A stretch of DNA of 64,000 bases from Litorilituus sediminis (GTDB taxonomy: Bacteria > Pseudomonadota > Gammaproteobacteria > Enterobacterales > Alteromonadaceae), in the NCBI RefSeq assembly GCF_004295665.1, contig NZ_CP034759.1:3038001-3102000 (forward strand), given 5' to 3'. The stretch's first letter is position 1. Each line of letters starts with the position of its first letter. The position numbers were made by a program, and so were the translations under genes. Of the stretch, positions 9,455-19,609 are shown in pieces. The notes beneath the pieces were generated by a model. The model ran no database searches, was not told the origin of the DNA, and saw only the letters and a program-made list of their open reading frames with translations.

Positions 9455-11458
9455 ATGACAGAGTTGTTACAGCCAAAAGCTATGTTGTTTCTTACTCAAG
9501 CAATAGCTTTCTCAGTGTTGTCATTTATCTTTTACATGTACTATCGTACCTTCGAGCGCCGCTATGTAAAGTATTGGCTGTTGGGCTTAACTTCGATAAC
9601 GCTAGGTTATTATGTTATAGCACTCACCCCGCTTATTTCTAGCGAGTTTTCCAATGCAGTTTCACAGCTGGTTGTATCAGCAAGTTTTAAATTAACTCAG
9701 TTTGTTGCGCTACTTTTCTTATTCGTGGGTATTTATAATGCTCGAAGCAACTTTAAACCTAGCATTAGCCAGTTTGTTATAGCGATACTCAGCTTAGCTG
9801 CTTTTACTGTTATGACATCGAGTCTGTATGCTTTTGATGATCAACAAACCTTTAATCACTTTTATTTAACGGTGAGTTTGCCAAGCTTTATTTTTGGTTG
9901 CTGTTTTATTGGTTTATCTTTTTTTCTTGCTGTTGATAAAAAACGCCATTTTTCTAGCACCTTATTATTGTGCTTTGCGCTTGTTATTGGCTTGAGATAT
10001 TTGTCGCATTCATTTTTATCTATTTTAGCCCTCACTGAGCAATGGTTCAGGCAGCTAGAGCAAGTGCTACTTTACTTTGATGTTGCCGCACAAATTGTGC
10101 TTGGTTTTATTTTATTGGTATGGATGCAGGGGGCTGAAAGGTTTGCGGCTATTAATGCCATTAATCGAGCACAATACCTTGGTAAGCATGACTCATTAAC
10201 CGGTGCGTTAAACAGAGAGCAGGTTATGGCGCGGCTTTCTGAAGTTATGGTGACTACCTTGAAAGCTCGCACTAAATTAGCGGTTTTTTTAATCGATATA
10301 AAACAATTTAAATTTATTAATGATACCTATGGTTTAAAAGTGGGTGATTATATTCTTGGAGAAATCGCTAACAGACTAACCAATAGTGTTTTTTTACCGC
10401 AAGCGGTTGGTAGATTAAGTGGTGACTCCTTTATGTTTGTCATGGAGTTTGAGCAGTTATCTCACGTGGATAGAGCGACCAAACATATTCATGAATTAAT
10501 CAATAAAGCCTTTATCTATAACCAGCAAGATATTCATATTCAAGCCAGTGTTGGTTATTGCTTTTATCCTGAGCATGCAAGCAATGCTGAAGATTTATTA
10601 CAAAAAGCAAACTTAGCCTTGCATCATGCGGAAACAAATCACCTTGCTTCTGTTGCTTTTGAAGATGGTATGCAGGCACAAGGTCGACATTTATTAATCA
10701 TGGAAAAACAGCTTAAAGCAGCCCTAGCCAATGATGAGTTTGTTTTGTATTTTCAGCCGCAACTTAATTTATTAACCAATAAATTAGAAGGTGTTGAGGC
10801 GCTTGTGCGATGGCAACATCCTGAAAAGGGGCTGTTATTGCCAGTGCACTTTTTAGCTGATATGGAAGCCATAGGGCTTCATAATGAGTTTGACCGTTAT
10901 ATTTTAGCGAAAGCTTGCCAATATAACGCCAAGTGGTTTGAATTATATCATCGACGCATAGTTGTTGCCGTTAATATTACCGCGGTCGAATTTCAAGATA
11001 GCCAGCTAGTCACTAATATTCAGTCACTATTACAAGAATATAACTTACCACCTAAATATCTTGAATTAGAAATTACTGAGAATGTGGTGATGACAGATAT
11101 TGAGCAAGCAATGAACACCATAGTGAAGCTGCAAAATATGGGCATTAAAGTCTCTATTGATGACTTTGGTACTGGTTACTCCTCACTCGCCTACTTACGT
11201 AAGCTGCCTATTGATAAAATTAAAATAGATCGCAGTTTTATTACCGAAGTCGCCAGTAATGATTCTGATCTAACAATAGTGAAGTCTATGGTTGAGCTAT
11301 CGCATGGCTTAGGTAAGCGCGTACTTGCTGAAGGTGTTGAAACAGAAGAACAACTGAATGTGTTAAGACATTTAGGTTGTGACGCGGTACAAGGGTATTA
11401 CATTAATAAGCCAATACCAGATGAACAGCTACAGCAGTATTTTACCAAACCTTCTTAA
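9455..11458 (+). CDS. Membrane-bound GGDEF-EAL protein, probable cyclic-di-GMP phosphodiesterase
   Basis: 667 residues: an N-terminal half with about seven hydrophobic helices (roughly 10-225, a MASE-like integral sensor), then a GGDEF domain (about 240-395) and an EAL domain (about 415-660). The GGDEF motif reads SGDSF near residue 322, so cyclase activity is doubtful. The EAL domain keeps the catalytic set: EALVRW near 447, ITENV, DDFGTGYSSL, KIDRSFI and AEGVE. It likely hydrolyses cyclic-di-GMP, possibly with the GGDEF domain acting as a GTP sensor (inference from the family). The start at 9455 gives the first membrane helix directly. Confidence 0.9.
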   Translation: MTELLQPKAMLFLTQAIAFSVLSFIFYMYYRTFERRYVKYWLLGLTSITLGYYVIALTPLISSEFSNAVSQLVVSASFKLTQFVALLFLFVGIYNARSNFKPSISQFVIAILSLAAFTVMTSSLYAFDDQQTFNHFYLTVSLPSFIFGCCFIGLSFFLAVDKKRHFSSTLLLCFALVIGLRYLSHSFLSILALTEQWFRQLEQVLLYFDVAAQIVLGFILLVWMQGAERFAAINAINRAQYLGKHDSLTGALNREQVMARLSEVMVTTLKARTKLAVFLIDIKQFKFINDTYGLKVGDYILGEIANRLTNSVFLPQAVGRLSGDSFMFVMEFEQLSHVDRATKHIHELINKAFIYNQQDIHIQASVGYCFYPEHASNAEDLLQKANLALHHAETNHLASVAFEDGMQAQGRHLLIMEKQLKAALANDEFVLYFQPQLNLLTNKLEGVEALVRWQHPEKGLLLPVHFLADMEAIGLHNEFDRYILAKACQYNAKWFELYHRRIVVAVNITAVEFQDSQLVTNIQSLLQEYNLPPKYLELEITENVVMTDIEQAMNTIVKLQNMGIKVSIDDFGTGYSSLAYLRKLPIDKIKIDRSFITEVASNDSDLTIVKSMVELSHGLGKRVLAEGVETEEQLNVLRHLGCDAVQGYYINKPIPDEQLQQYFTKPS

Positions 11459-11711
11459 TACCAACAGTTCAGTTATTTATTGCTAAACTTATTTAAATGC
11501 TTGTCGATAATTAGATTGTTAGTGTTGTAAAAAAGTTTTACGCAACAATGACTTTAATCATATTATTAATATAAATAATTTATTGCAAACGCTTAATTGC
11601 AGCTATAATAACTAAGTTAAGTAACTACTTTGTACATAGTAACGGAGCAAACGCAAGGAAGGCGGTTAGTTACTCGTATACTCTCTTTTTATTGTTTAAA
11701 GGTCCTGCTAT

Positions 11712-13571
11712 ATGTTGATAAAACACAAACTCATTGCTAACACCACTATTTTAGTTGTGGCTATGGTATTAATGTTGCTGTTACTTAACTATGAGAGTAA
11801 CTCACTGCAGCATGATATTACCATTGCCAATGATATCGGTAATATCAAAAGCTCAGTATTGCAGCTTAGACGTGATGAAAAGGATTTTCTGGCACGTAAA
11901 GATCTTAAGTACTTTGATAAGTTCAAGAAAAATATGGCAGCGCTAAAGCAAAATGTTAATGCGTTAGAGCAAGACTTTGCTCAGGTCGGCTTAACCATGC
12001 CAGAACTTAACAATTTAAAGAAAATCCTTAGCGATTATGATACCCACTTTAAAGAGCTAGTTACTCTGCAACAAAACATTGGTTTGCACTCTAAAGATGG
12101 TTTATACGGCCAGTTAAGAGCCGCTGTACATAATGTTGAGTCTTTAATTGGTGATCAAGACTACTTGCTGTTAAGCCAAATGTTACAGTTAAGACGTAAT
12201 GAAAAAGATTTTATGTTGCGTTTGGATGATAAGTACGTTGATAGGTTAGTAGGCAATGTTGACAAACTTAATAGCAGTATTGAGCAAAGTGGCTTTTCTG
12301 GTGAGGATAAAGCACAGCTATTACAGCTAACACAAGCGTATAAAGGCGCCTTTTTAAATTTAGTGAGCGCGCAAAAAGAACTAGGCTATGATGCTAAATC
12401 AGGTCTGTTAGGTAAAATGCGTGCAACGGTACATCAAGTTGACAGCCAAATGAAAACGGTTATTAGTAAAAGTGAACAGGCGGTAATCGATGATGTCCAG
12501 TTTGTTAGCACCTTAGCTTATAGCTTGTTTATAGTAGTACTTGCTATTGCTTTGATATCAGCCTGGTTTATCAGCCAAAGCATTTTATCTCGTATTAGCG
12601 GTTTAAAAGAGACTATGTCAAAAATTGCTGCCACAAATGATTTAACACATGAAGTCGAAACAAGTGGTAATGACGAGCTAGCTGAAATGGCAGTTGTTTT
12701 TGACCAAATGTTAGTGAGCTTTAGAAAGCTAATTATTGAAGTAAATAATTCTGTGGAAACATTAAACACCGCCACAGGTAATTTGACTGAAAATATTTAC
12801 AATACCAATGAAGGTGTTGAGACGCAAATGCAGCAAACAGACTTGGTCGCTACTGCTGTAACAGAAATGGTGGCAACCGTTGAAGAAATTGCTTCAAATA
12901 CCCAAGAAGCTGCTCATAAGGCGGAAGTAACCAATACTAATGCTGAGAAAGGTAAATCAGGTGTTGAACAAACAATTGATAAAATCGGTCAATTATCTGA
13001 AAAACTGCTAGATTCTGAAAACGTTGTTAAAGAGCTAGAGAAAGAGAGCATTACCATTGCCTCCGTACTTGATGTTATTCGCGGTATTGCTGAGCAAACC
13101 AACTTACTGGCATTAAATGCCGCAATTGAAGCTGCCCGTGCAGGGGAGCAGGGTAGAGGTTTTGCCGTAGTTGCCGATGAAGTAAGAACGCTTGCCAGCA
13201 GAACGCAAGACTCAACTCAAGAGATAGAAACCATCATAGGCTTATTGCAAAACCGTACTCAAGAAATTGTTACCTTAATGGCAACGTGTCGTAAGCAAGG
13301 TGAAGAAAGCGCTGAGCAAGCAAGCTCTACTGGTACTATGCTAGATGAAATAACTCAAGATGTGGCGCTAATTATGGATATGAACAGCGCTATTGCTACG
13401 GCGATTCATCAACAAAGCGCAGTAGCTTCTGAAGTGAACGAACATGTTGTTATGATTCGTGATGTTACTGAGCAATCAGCCGCATCGGCTAAACAGAATG
13501 AACATATGAGTGAAGAGTTATCACAACAAGCAGATGTGTTACATCAGGAAGTAAGTCGCTTTAATGTTTAA
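11712..13571 (+). CDS. Methyl-accepting chemotaxis protein with HBM-type sensor domain
   Basis: 619 residues: TM1 about 9-28, a large periplasmic helical region (about 30-262), TM2 about 265-287, HAMP about 290-345, and a signalling domain with the hairpin [20 protein letters not shown] near 460-492. The periplasmic part contains two related blocks, [11 protein letters not shown] and [11 protein letters not shown], diagnostic of the helical bimodular (HBM) sensor fold that binds small organic acids such as malate or succinate in characterised receptors. The ligand here is unknown. The preceding 250-bp gap could house its own promoter (TATAAT at 11604-11609). Confidence 0.9.
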   Translation: MLIKHKLIANTTILVVAMVLMLLLLNYESNSLQHDITIANDIGNIKSSVLQLRRDEKDFLARKDLKYFDKFKKNMAALKQNVNALEQDFAQVGLTMPELNNLKKILSDYDTHFKELVTLQQNIGLHSKDGLYGQLRAAVHNVESLIGDQDYLLLSQMLQLRRNEKDFMLRLDDKYVDRLVGNVDKLNSSIEQSGFSGEDKAQLLQLTQAYKGAFLNLVSAQKELGYDAKSGLLGKMRATVHQVDSQMKTVISKSEQAVIDDVQFVSTLAYSLFIVVLAIALISAWFISQSILSRISGLKETMSKIAATNDLTHEVETSGNDELAEMAVVFDQMLVSFRKLIIEVNNSVETLNTATGNLTENIYNTNEGVETQMQQTDLVATAVTEMVATVEEIASNTQEAAHKAEVTNTNAEKGKSGVEQTIDKIGQLSEKLLDSENVVKELEKESITIASVLDVIRGIAEQTNLLALNAAIEAARAGEQGRGFAVVADEVRTLASRTQDSTQEIETIIGLLQNRTQEIVTLMATCRKQGEESAEQASSTGTMLDEITQDVALIMDMNSAIATAIHQQSAVASEVNEHVVMIRDVTEQSAASAKQNEHMSEELSQQADVLHQEVSRFNV

Positions 13572-13613
13572 AACGCTTTAGCTGAAGTCTATACACTACT
13601 AATTCGAGTAATA

Positions 13614-13642
13614 AAAAATGCCCAGCGATGCTGGGCATTTTT
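13614..13642. terminator. Bidirectional terminator between the chemoreceptor and DUF971 genes
   Basis: A perfect 13-bp stem (AAAAATGCCCAGC / GCTGGGCATTTTT) with a 3-base loop, A-rich before and T-rich after, placed between two convergent genes so it can end transcription from both sides. Confidence 0.9.
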
Positions 13643-13672
13643 ATGTGCTTAATTTAAAAAAGTGTCGCTTAG

Positions 13673-14038
13673 CTACACTGGCTTAATATCAATCATGGCT
13701 TCGCGAGAGTGACCACTTTCTTGTAAAGCGCTCAGATACTCTTGCCAATTAGCCTCTTGCTGCTGAGCTAATTGCATTAAATAGTCATGACTATAAATAG
13801 CTTGATGCTGGTCATCAAAGCTAATTCTCGCGCCGTGTTTACCAACACTTTCAATAGCAACAACTTTTACCAGCTTTTTATGCGTTACTAGGCTAATTTG
13901 ATTAGGCGCTGCTTTGGGCTGCTGCGGCGAAAATACTCTTAAATACTCAAAGGGTAAGTTATAAGTATAGTTGCCATCGCTCAAGCTAACCTGAACGTAG
14001 CTATTGACATAATTAATGGTAAAACTATGAATAGTCAT
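13673..14038 (-). CDS. DUF971 (gamma-butyrobetaine-hydroxylase-like N-terminal domain) protein
   Basis: 121 residues, cytoplasmic. The pattern of LPFEYLRVFSPQ followed by VAIESVGKHGARISFDDQHQ and IYSHDYLMQLA matches the DUF971 domain found alone in many proteobacteria and at the N-terminus of gamma-butyrobetaine hydroxylases. Its exact role is unknown; homologous domains can bind a metal. It follows hslU by 14 bp on the same strand, the usual place for this gene in gammaproteobacteria, so it is probably the last gene of the hslVU operon. Confidence 0.85.
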   Translation of the reverse strand: MTIHSFTINYVNSYVQVSLSDGNYTYNLPFEYLRVFSPQQPKAAPNQISLVTHKKLVKVVAIESVGKHGARISFDDQHQAIYSHDYLMQLAQQQEANWQEYLSALQESGHSREAMIDIKPV

Positions 14039-14052
14039 GAATTAGCCTCAAA

Positions 14053-15381
14053 CTATAAAATAAAGCGACTTAAATCTTCATCTTTAACGACATTGTTTAA
14101 AGTGCTTTCAACGTAGTCTTTATCGATAGTAATGGTTTCACCTTGGCGTTGATCGGCATTAAAGGATAGATCTTCTACTAAACGCTCCATCATAGTGTGT
14201 AAACGGCGAGCACCAATGTTTTCAGTGCTTTCATTTACTTGGAATGCGGCTTCTGCAATCGCTTTTATACCGTCTTGGCTAAATTCAACTTGAACACCTT
14301 CGGTAGCCAATAACGCGGTATATTGCTCGGTTAACGATGCAAATGGTTCCGTTAAAATACGGACAAAGTCATCTGAGCTTAATGCTTGCAGCTCAACACG
14401 AATAGGTAAACGGCCTTGTAACTCAGGGATCAGATCAGACGGCTTTGCCATTTGGAAAGCGCCTGAAGCAACAAATAAGATATGATCTGTTTTTATCATG
14501 CCGTGTTTAGTGCTTACTGTTGAGCCTTCTACCAATGGTAGTAAGTCACGTTGTACACCTTCACGAGATACATCCGGGCCTGAGCTGTCACCGCGCTTAC
14601 AAATTTTGTCAATTTCATCAATAAAGACAATGCCGTTTTGCTCTACGGCATCAATGGCCTTTTGCTTAATATCGTCTTGGTTAACAATTTTCGCGGCTTC
14701 TTCTTCACATAGCGCTTTAAAGGCATCTTTAATCTTCAACTTACGCTTTTTAGTTTTATCGCTCGACATGCTTTGGAACATGTTTTGTAGCTGCGAAGTC
14801 ATATCTTCCATGCCCGGTGGCGCCATGATTTCAACACCTAATTGCGGCGCGGCTAAGTCTAATTCGATTTCTTTGTCGTCTAGTTTGCCTTCACGTAGTT
14901 TTTTACGGAAAGTTTGACGTGTGCTGGTGTTTTCGCTTTGCTCTTCATTGCCAAAGCCATCACGAGCTGGCGGCAGTAAAATATCCAAAATGCGCTCTTC
15001 AGCCGCTTCTTCGGCTAAGTGCTTTACCCGCTCCATTTCATCTTCTTTGACCATTTTCACTGCCATATCGGCAAGGTCACGAATAATGGTTTCTACTTCT
15101 TTACCAACATAGCCCACTTCAGTGAACTTAGTTGCTTCAACTTTAATAAAAGGTGCACGGGCAAGTTTTGCTAAACGGCGGGCAATTTCTGTTTTACCCA
15201 CACCGGTTGGGCCTATCATTAAAATGTTTTTTGGCGTAACTTCTGTGCGTAGTGCTTTATCAAGCTGCATTCGACGCCAGCGGTTGCGAAGTGCAATGGC
15301 AACAGCGCGTTTGGCATCACTTTGACCAACAATGTGCGTATCTAGTTCATGAACAATTTCACGTGGTGTCATATTTGACAT
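14053..15381 (-). CDS. hslU: ATP-dependent protease ATPase subunit HslU
   Basis: 442 residues from ATG at 15381 (E. coli HslU has 443). AAA+ unfoldase that hexamerises and feeds substrates to HslV. Visible: N-terminal [17 protein letters not shown], Walker A GPTGVGKT (residues 57-64), Walker B FIDEIDKI, the intermediate I-domain between them, and the C-terminal sensor-2 region NIGARRLHT ending in the DLSRFIL tail that docks into HslV. TGAGGA precedes the chosen ATG; the 14 further upstream codons are not typical. It lies downstream of hslV in one operon. Confidence 0.98.
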   Translation of the reverse strand: MSNMTPREIVHELDTHIVGQSDAKRAVAIALRNRWRRMQLDKALRTEVTPKNILMIGPTGVGKTEIARRLAKLARAPFIKVEATKFTEVGYVGKEVETIIRDLADMAVKMVKEDEMERVKHLAEEAAEERILDILLPPARDGFGNEEQSENTSTRQTFRKKLREGKLDDKEIELDLAAPQLGVEIMAPPGMEDMTSQLQNMFQSMSSDKTKKRKLKIKDAFKALCEEEAAKIVNQDDIKQKAIDAVEQNGIVFIDEIDKICKRGDSSGPDVSREGVQRDLLPLVEGSTVSTKHGMIKTDHILFVASGAFQMAKPSDLIPELQGRLPIRVELQALSSDDFVRILTEPFASLTEQYTALLATEGVQVEFSQDGIKAIAEAAFQVNESTENIGARRLHTMMERLVEDLSFNADQRQGETITIDKDYVESTLNNVVKDEDLSRFIL

Positions 15382-15463
15382 GGTCTTTTTCCTCAAAATT
15401 TGCTGGTATTTTTGTTTATACAAGCAAAGGTATTCTTATTTACAAATAATTTTATCAGCTCAA

Positions 15464-15982
15464 TTATAGCTCGTCGATGGTGTGTTCTAGGTTGGTAAAC
15501 ACACAAATGTTGCCGGCAATAGTCAGTGACTTTTCAACAATTTCTTTCGCCGACAAATCAGTATTTTCAAGTAGTGCTAGCGCCGCAGATTGGGCAAAGT
15601 TTCCGCCACTGCCAATGGCTATTAAGTCATGCTCAGGCTGAACAACATCACCGTTACCGGTAATAATAAGTGATGCGGTTTCATCGGCTACGGCAAGTAA
15701 TGCTTCGAGTTTTCTTAGGGCGCGGTCACTGCGCCAATCTTTCGCTAGTTCAACCGCTGCCTTGGTAAGATGCCCTTGGTGCTGCTCTAGCTTGCTTTCA
15801 AAGCGCTCAAACAAGGTAAATGCATCAGCAGTGCCACCAGCAAAGCCAGCAAGTACTTTATCATTGTATAAGCGACGCACTTTACGTGCATTGCCTTTCA
15901 TTACTGTATTACCTAGGGAAACTTGGCCATCGCCACCAATGGCTACTTTGCCATTACGTCTAACTGAAACTATCGTAGTCAC
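15464..15982 (-). CDS. hslV: ATP-dependent protease peptidase subunit HslV
   Basis: Threonine peptidase of the HslUV complex, 172 residues. The start is taken as GTG at 15982 so the protein begins [10 protein letters not shown], placing the catalytic Thr directly after the initiator Met. GAGG sits six bases before this GTG. An in-frame ATG four codons upstream would bury the nucleophile. Conserved blocks: [31 protein letters not shown] and [13 protein letters not shown]. Heat-shock control is suggested by the sigma-32-like promoter upstream. Confidence 0.97.
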   Translation of the reverse strand: MTTIVSVRRNGKVAIGGDGQVSLGNTVMKGNARKVRRLYNDKVLAGFAGGTADAFTLFERFESKLEQHQGHLTKAAVELAKDWRSDRALRKLEALLAVADETASLIITGNGDVVQPEHDLIAIGSGGNFAQSAALALLENTDLSAKEIVEKSLTIAGNICVFTNLEHTIDEL

Positions 15983-16057
15983 AACAAACCTCAAATAAAT
16001 TTATCTATGTGGATAAGGCACACAGGTGCCATATATCCATCTTTTAATGATTATTTA

Positions 16058-16083
16058 ATTGGGGGTCTTGTTAACTTTTCAAG
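16058..16083 (-). promoter_or_regulatory. Sigma-32 (heat-shock) promoter of hslVU
   Basis: Read on the minus strand: CTTGAAA (16083-16077), 12 bases, then CCCCAAT (16064-16058), close to the RpoH consensus CTTGAAA / CCCCAT. It lies about 75 bp upstream of the hslV start, pointing towards it. HslUV is a classical heat-shock operon, so context and sequence agree. Confidence 0.8.
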
Positions 16084-16095
16084 GACAAGTGCTAA

Positions 16096-16674
16096 TTATT
16101 TCCATAACCATATTTGACAATAGTTCACGTTATTACGTTTTAGCTTGTGCTTGTCTTTCTCGGCATCACGTTTTTTGGCGTATGGCCCTAAAGCCACTTT
16201 ATACCAAGTGCCATTTTTGCCTGTTGATGGCTGAATAACAGCTTCTAATCCTGCAAATGCGATACGGGCTTTTAGTACCTCAGCTTGTTTTTGTGTTTTA
16301 AATGAGCCACATTGCATCTTGTATGGCCCACCTTGTTGTACTTCGTATTTACCTACTTCCACTTCTTTATTTTCTAGATCTTTAACATAAGTCCACTTTT
16401 CTTTTGGTGGTTTTGGCAGCGATTTAGATTTTTCTAGCGTTTTAGAGGTCGAGGCTTTAACTGCTGGTGTAGTTACTATGGGGTTTTTAGTTTCTGGGTT
16501 ATGCTTTAGCGCCCATAAACCGTAGGCAAATGCTGCCAGTAACAATACGACTAATACTGAGATTGCTTTATTTTTAGTGCTGAAAGCAGGCGCTTGATTG
16601 GCTGTTTTTTTCTTAGCGCGAGAGTTCTTTTTCTTTTTTGCTGGTGTGCGGGAAATATAATCGTGATTAGGCAT
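16096..16674 (-). CDS. ftsN: Cell-division protein FtsN (SPOR domain)
   Basis: 192 residues from ATG at 16674; an upstream in-frame start would add eight unusual residues. Bitopic inner-membrane protein: basic cytoplasmic tail (KKKKNSRAKKK), one TM helix about residues 38-57, a Pro/Lys-rich periplasmic linker, and a C-terminal SPOR domain (about 115-190) with YKMQCGSFKTQKQAEVLKAR and WYKVALGPYAKKRDAEK, which binds denuded septal peptidoglycan. FtsN triggers septal synthesis. The position between priA and hslV is the conserved ftsN locus of gammaproteobacteria and supports the assignment. Confidence 0.88.
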   Translation of the reverse strand: MPNHDYISRTPAKKKKNSRAKKKTANQAPAFSTKNKAISVLVVLLLAAFAYGLWALKHNPETKNPIVTTPAVKASTSKTLEKSKSLPKPPKEKWTYVKDLENKEVEVGKYEVQQGGPYKMQCGSFKTQKQAEVLKARIAFAGLEAVIQPSTGKNGTWYKVALGPYAKKRDAEKDKHKLKRNNVNYCQIWLWK

Positions 16675-16769
16675 GAAAAACGCAAAGTACAGTGACACAA
16701 AGTTGTCGTTATTTTAACTGAGTAGAATAAAAAAAACAGGTTGATATCGGTTTTTTCCCGTTACAATTG

Positions 16770-19040
16770 TTACCAGCTAAGATCTATCGGGTCAATGTCC
16801 ACGCTCCAGCGAACCTTCTTATGCAAATCATTCTGTAAAGCGAGTGTTAATATAGATAAAACCGCTTGGTGTAAGTATTTACGTGATTTTGCTTGAATTA
16901 TCAGGTGATAACGATATTTACCGGCCTTTTTTTCCATGGCCGCAGGTACCGGGCCTGCCAGTTCACATTGTTCAAAGCTGTGCTCGGTTAGTGAGCGTAA
17001 AAACTTTTCCGGATAAGATGGATAGTTAGCTTCTGCTCGAATGAGCGCTTGAAAGCTAAAAGGCGGCAGTAAGGCTTGCTTACGTTCCGTTAATGCCTGA
17101 CGAGCAAAGTGTTGATAACCATTGTGCACTAAATCTTGTAGTAAGGGGTGATCAACAAAATTACTCTGCACCAGTACCTTACCAGGTTTGCTGGCACGCC
17201 CTGAACGGCCGGCAACTTGGACTAAAAGTTGCGCCATATGCTCGCTGGCTCTAAAGTCAAAGCTAAATAATGCGCCATCAACATCCAGAATTGCCACTAA
17301 GGTGACATCAGGAAAATGATGTCCCTTTGCTAACATTTGGGTACCAACCAGTATTTGATGTTTTTTATCATTCACTTCTTGCAGTAGCTTTGCTAATTCG
17401 CCTTTTTTTCGGGTACTGTCTCTGTCAATGCGCACTATACTGGTCTCGGGGAATAATTCTTCCAAGCGAGACTCTAACTGCTCAGTGCCTTGACCTAATG
17501 GTGCAATACGCACACTGCCACAACTTGGGCACTGAGGAGGAATACGCTTTTGGCTACCGCAGTGATGGCAAATAAGCAGTTGTTGTTTTTGGTGCAGTGT
17601 GTATGGCTTATTACAGCGTTGGCAATCGGCTATCCAATGGCATTCTTGACAGTTTATCGCGGGAGCGTAACCTCGTCGGTTTAAAAATAGTAATACTTGC
17701 TCACCACGTTCAATGGTTCGGCTAATCTCTTGTTTTAAACTGCCAGATAAACCGTATTCCATTTGCTGTTGATTATTATCAATCAGTGCTATTTTGGCGG
17801 CCTTGCTTTTACCTGCGCGGTTTTTAAGTTGGTGATAGTGATATTTTCCTGACAAGGCGTTTTGTAGCGTTTCTAAGCTAGGCGTTGCGCTACCAAGCAC
17901 AATAGGAATATTTAACTGCCTAGCCCTTAAAATGGCAATATCGCGGCCATGATAACGAAAACTATCTTGCTGCTTTAATGAACTGTCATGTTCTTCGTCT
18001 ATGATGATCAAACCTAATTGATGTAGCGGCGCAAATACCGCTGAGCGCGTACCAATAACAATAGCTGCGTTGCCTTGCTGAGCATTTAGCCAAGTATCTA
18101 ATCTTTCGCTGTCATTTAAGCCAGAGTGGTGCAGGCAAATTGGTACATTAAATCTTTGTTCAAAGCGTATTAAGGTTTGTGGGGTTAAACCAATTTCCGG
18201 CACAATAACCAGCACTTGCTTACTTCTGGCTAATGTTTGCTCCATTACTTGCAAATAAACTTCAGTTTTACCGCTGCCAGTAACCCCTTCAATTAGATGA
18301 CAAGCAAATTGCGCTTGGCTTTGGTTGATAGCGCTAACTACCACAGCTTGTTCAGGCGAAAGCACTAGCTTGTTATCTTGGTTAAACATTGAGCTTTGCC
18401 AGTTAAATAGCTGCAAAACTTGCTGCTTTTCTTCAATAAGCTCTTTTGTTACTAAGGCATTTAACTGTGCTTTGCTATAGCCAAGAGTACGTAACTCAGC
18501 CCAGCTTATGCCTTGGTGTTTTTCAATTAAGGTTAACAGTGCTAACTGCTTTGGTGCTTTGCTTAGCTTGTCACGTTTTATCTGTTGCGCTTGCTCATCT
18601 ATCGCTTGTTTAGCGTGCCAGAGCATAGGAGGTCTCAGATCAGTTTTCTCAGTTTGTCTTAGTAATACCGGTAAGGCTTGCTGAAAGACGTCACCAACGG
18701 GGTGATGATAATAGTGTGAACAAAGCTGTAAAAACGTTACTAAGTCTTTACTTAAATGAAAGCTATCATGTAAACGGTTTAAAACAGGTTTCACTTTATC
18801 TGCTGAAAATTCACTTTGCTGTGATATGTCAATAACAATGCCAATGACCTGACGATTGCCAAAGGGCACTAGTACGCGTTCCCCTACTTTTATTGTTGGG
18901 CTTTGCAGTGATATTGGCAGGGTATAGGTGAATAACTGCCGTATAGGGACAGGAATGGCAACTTGTATATAACAATCACTCACGAGATAGGCAGATAAGG
19001 TTAAGTTGAAATTAATGCTATTTTGACTGTTCAAGGTCAT
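16770..19040 (-). CDS. priA: Primosomal protein N' (replication restart helicase PriA)
   Basis: About 756 residues. 3'-5' superfamily-2 helicase that reloads DnaB at stalled forks. N-terminal DNA-binding region (FTYTLP, VGERVLVPFGNRQVIGIV), Walker A GVTGSGKTE, DEEH box IIDEEHDSSLKQQD, two C4 zinc modules formed by CQECHWIADCQRC and CHHCG/CPSCGS, and motif VAGRSGRASKPGKVLVQS. The start is uncertain: ATG at 19040 is listed, TTG at 19055 is also in frame, and GTG at 18983 would give a family-like N-terminus. None has a clear ribosome site. Divergent from rpmE. Confidence 0.95.
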   Translation of the reverse strand: MTLNSQNSINFNLTLSAYLVSDCYIQVAIPVPIRQLFTYTLPISLQSPTIKVGERVLVPFGNRQVIGIVIDISQQSEFSADKVKPVLNRLHDSFHLSKDLVTFLQLCSHYYHHPVGDVFQQALPVLLRQTEKTDLRPPMLWHAKQAIDEQAQQIKRDKLSKAPKQLALLTLIEKHQGISWAELRTLGYSKAQLNALVTKELIEEKQQVLQLFNWQSSMFNQDNKLVLSPEQAVVVSAINQSQAQFACHLIEGVTGSGKTEVYLQVMEQTLARSKQVLVIVPEIGLTPQTLIRFEQRFNVPICLHHSGLNDSERLDTWLNAQQGNAAIVIGTRSAVFAPLHQLGLIIIDEEHDSSLKQQDSFRYHGRDIAILRARQLNIPIVLGSATPSLETLQNALSGKYHYHQLKNRAGKSKAAKIALIDNNQQQMEYGLSGSLKQEISRTIERGEQVLLFLNRRGYAPAINCQECHWIADCQRCNKPYTLHQKQQLLICHHCGSQKRIPPQCPSCGSVRIAPLGQGTEQLESRLEELFPETSIVRIDRDSTRKKGELAKLLQEVNDKKHQILVGTQMLAKGHHFPDVTLVAILDVDGALFSFDFRASEHMAQLLVQVAGRSGRASKPGKVLVQSNFVDHPLLQDLVHNGYQHFARQALTERKQALLPPFSFQALIRAEANYPSYPEKFLRSLTEHSFEQCELAGPVPAAMEKKAGKYRYHLIIQAKSRKYLHQAVLSILTLALQNDLHKKVRWSVDIDPIDLSW

Positions 19041-19252
19041 GCTGCCAAGTAGCAATTTGTTGATAAGCAGAATTTGTGAAAAAAGTTAGCTTTCGTGGTG
19101 ATTTTTGTTGCAGTCATAACAGTGATCATTTATTATTCGCCCCCATTAATTTTAACTACGTATGGTGCTTAGCATTTTATTGCTCATTTAATTGGCTGAT
19201 AAAAGTGACTAGGTGGCGATACGCCCAATGCTCGAAAGAGATAGAGGTTCCC

Positions 19253-19465
19253 ATGAAAGAAGGTATTCACCCTAACTACGTTGAGATCAAGGCTAACTGT
19301 TCTTGTGGTAACGTAATTACAACTCGTTCAACTCGTTCTGCTGACATCCACTTAGATGTATGTTCAGAATGTCACCCGTTCTACACAGGTAAGCAAAAAG
19401 CTGCTGAGACTGGTGGTCGTGTTGACAAGTTCAACAAGCGTTTTGGTGCTCTTGGTAAGAAGTAA
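19253..19465 (+). CDS. rpmE: 50S ribosomal protein L31
   Basis: 70 residues, starting [12 protein letters not shown] after an AGAGG ribosome site five bases upstream; the longer open frame before it is not family-like. It carries the zinc-binding cysteines of the C+ form, C16, C18, C37 and C40 (CSCGN, CSECHPF). L31 sits on the large subunit and bridges to the small one; the C+ form also serves as a zinc store, with Zur-controlled C- paralogues in many bacteria. A strong terminator follows. Confidence 0.98.
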   Translation: MKEGIHPNYVEIKANCSCGNVITTRSTRSADIHLDVCSECHPFYTGKQKAAETGGRVDKFNKRFGALGKK

Positions 19466-19492
19466 GCACTTCAACCAAAGTATAAAACGAAG

Positions 19493-19517
19493 AAAAGCGC
19501 CAATAGGCGCTTTTTTT
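19493..19517 (+). terminator. Rho-independent terminator of rpmE
   Basis: AAAAGCGCC - AATA - GGCGCTTTTTTT stem-loop, 27 bp after the rpmE stop. Confidence 0.9.
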
Positions 19518-19548
19518 GTTTCTGTTTTTTTAGCTTTGTAACAGTCAA

Positions 19549-19583
19549 TAAAAAAGCACTGCCGAATAAACAGCTGTGCTTTA
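19549..19583 (-). terminator. Probable terminator of the metalloprotease gene
   Basis: On the minus strand, AAAGCACAGCTG and a CAG-TGCTTTTTT segment form an imperfect hairpin followed by a T run, about 27 bp after the protease stop. Confidence 0.5.
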
Positions 19584-19609
19584 TCATTACTTGCTTGATA
19601 GCGAAATAA

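Noticed and set aside
11610-11711. Leader of the HBM chemoreceptor containing GGAGCAAACGC, reminiscent of a cyclic-di-GMP (GEMM) riboswitch core
   Set aside because: Too short before the start codon (about 60 bases), and the second conserved block and the tetraloop-receptor partner are missing.
14498-15449. Several plus-strand frames across hslU
   Set aside because: Shadows of hslU; none has a ribosome site or recognisable product.
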